A stretch of DNA of 7,654 nucleotides from an uncultured Eubacteriales bacterium. GTDB lineage: Bacteria > Bacillota > Clostridia > Lachnospirales > Lachnospiraceae. Numbering within the stretch: position 1 is the stretch's first letter; each line of letters opens with the position of its first letter. The translations under genes and the position numbers were made by a program. The notes beneath the pieces are model-generated. The model saw only the letters and a program-made list of their open reading frames with translations, had not been told where the DNA came from and did not search any database. Shown here piece by piece: positions 7,069 to 7,654 of the stretch. The stretch is taken from assembly GCA_900313855.1 (NCBI GenBank), contig OMSZ01000095.1, forward strand, positions 1-7,654, read 5' to 3'.

Positions 7069-7654
7069 CTATTTTGCACCTTTAAGTGTTACTTTTTTAG
7101 TAGTTGTAGGTCCGTAAGCAATACTGTCTTTCGCCTCTCTAACTGCTCTGAAAGTAACACCTGTTTTCTTTCCTGCCTTTACTTTTCCGTAGAACGATAT
7201 CGAAACGCTCTTTCCACTCTTAGTATTACTGCCATTTACCATAACATAAGAAGCTCCCTTTGGTTTCTTATAATTCACCTTAACCGATGCATAACTGCGC
7301 GCCGGATGGCTTACTTTATACCAGCCTGAAAATCTTGAATACTCCCATGTAGGCTTTCTTCCTTTGTAGTATTTGCATCCTGTGCACTTCACCTTAATAC
7401 CGCTAACTTTTTTATTAGGTGCAGTGATAGCCTTATGAATTGTAGCACCACCCTCAATATCTCCATCACATGCAACAACTTTAAATGTATATTCACTATT
7501 AGGTTTAAGATTCTTAATTGTACAAGAATCGCCGCTTGTAGAACCAACCTTTTTATAATCACTTCCCACAAGCTGATATACGATATATTGAGGTTTATAA
7601 CCTGCATTGGTCTGCATCTTAAGTGTTGTAGAGTTGTGTGTACCTTCCGATTTA
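7069..7654 (-). CDS. C-terminal part of a fibronectin type III-like, probably secreted or surface protein (5' end outside window)
   Basis: The frame is open from the right edge to TAG at 7071-7069, directly followed by TAA (tandem stops). 194 residues are visible and the start lies outside; the ATG at 7617 is internal, since the open frame continues upstream of it and no SD precedes it. The first part has the signature of the second half of a fibronectin III domain: YIVYQL, then CTIKNLKPNSEYTFKVVA and KAITAP. The second part is another beta-rich, Lys/Tyr/Ser-rich domain with GASYVMVNGS, GVTFRAVR and a final VTLKGAK, plausibly a divergent Fn3-like repeat. Between the two lies a Cys pair, CTGC. 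No transmembrane helix, LPXTG motif or other anchor is seen at the C-terminus. Such modules are typical of secreted or cell-wall proteins of Clostridia, as ligand-binding or spacer units. Any enzymatic part would be in the missing N-terminal portion. Confidence 0.75.
   Translation of the reverse strand, partial: KSEGTHNSTTLKMQTNAGYKPQYIVYQLVGSDYKKVGSTSGDSCTIKNLKPNSEYTFKVVACDGDIEGGATIHKAITAPNKKVSGIKVKCTGCKYYKGRKPTWEYSRFSGWYKVSHPARSYASVKVNYKKPKGASYVMVNGSNTKSGKSVSISFYGKVKAGKKTGVTFRAVREAKDSIAYGPTTTKKVTLKGAK

Overview
The window is a low-GC stretch from a Gram-positive anaerobe of the Clostridia, most likely Lachnospiraceae (Butyrivibrio/Coprococcus/Roseburia type). This rests on the A+T-rich codon use (many AGA and ATA codons), strong purine-rich ribosome binding sites, the close TypA and GlgB family matches, and a DUF6320-type zinc-ribbon membrane protein beside a condensation-fold acetyltransferase. 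The genus is inference. No rRNA, tRNA, CRISPR array, insertion sequence or phage gene was seen.

All convincing genes lie on the minus strand, so transcription runs from right to left. From the right edge: (1) the 3' end of a gene for a fibronectin-III-like, probably secreted or surface protein, closed by tandem stops and a strong intrinsic terminator; (2) a single-gene unit for the glycogen branching enzyme GlgB, with its own extended -10 promoter, a clear SD that fixes the start, and its own terminator; (3) a 374-base gap holding that terminator and a promoter for typA; (4) typA (ribosome-associated GTPase BipA/TypA), followed after 23 bases by a 480-residue acyltransferase and, 15 bases later, by a zinc-ribbon/six-helix membrane protein that runs off the left edge. 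The last three have no terminator between them and probably form one transcript.

Two observations stand out. First, typA is interrupted by one in-frame TAG at codon 536. The next 74 codons keep the frame and encode an intact TypA C-terminus ending in TAA, giving 610 codons, the normal family length. This is a very recent nonsense mutation, a sequence error, or readthrough. Second, GlgB carries an 82-residue C-terminal tail made almost only of Lys, Ala, Thr and Ser, like a histone H1 tail, beyond the normal end of the enzyme. I found no evidence for a wholly new multi-gene system; the acyltransferase plus DUF6320 pair is the least characterised part of the window.
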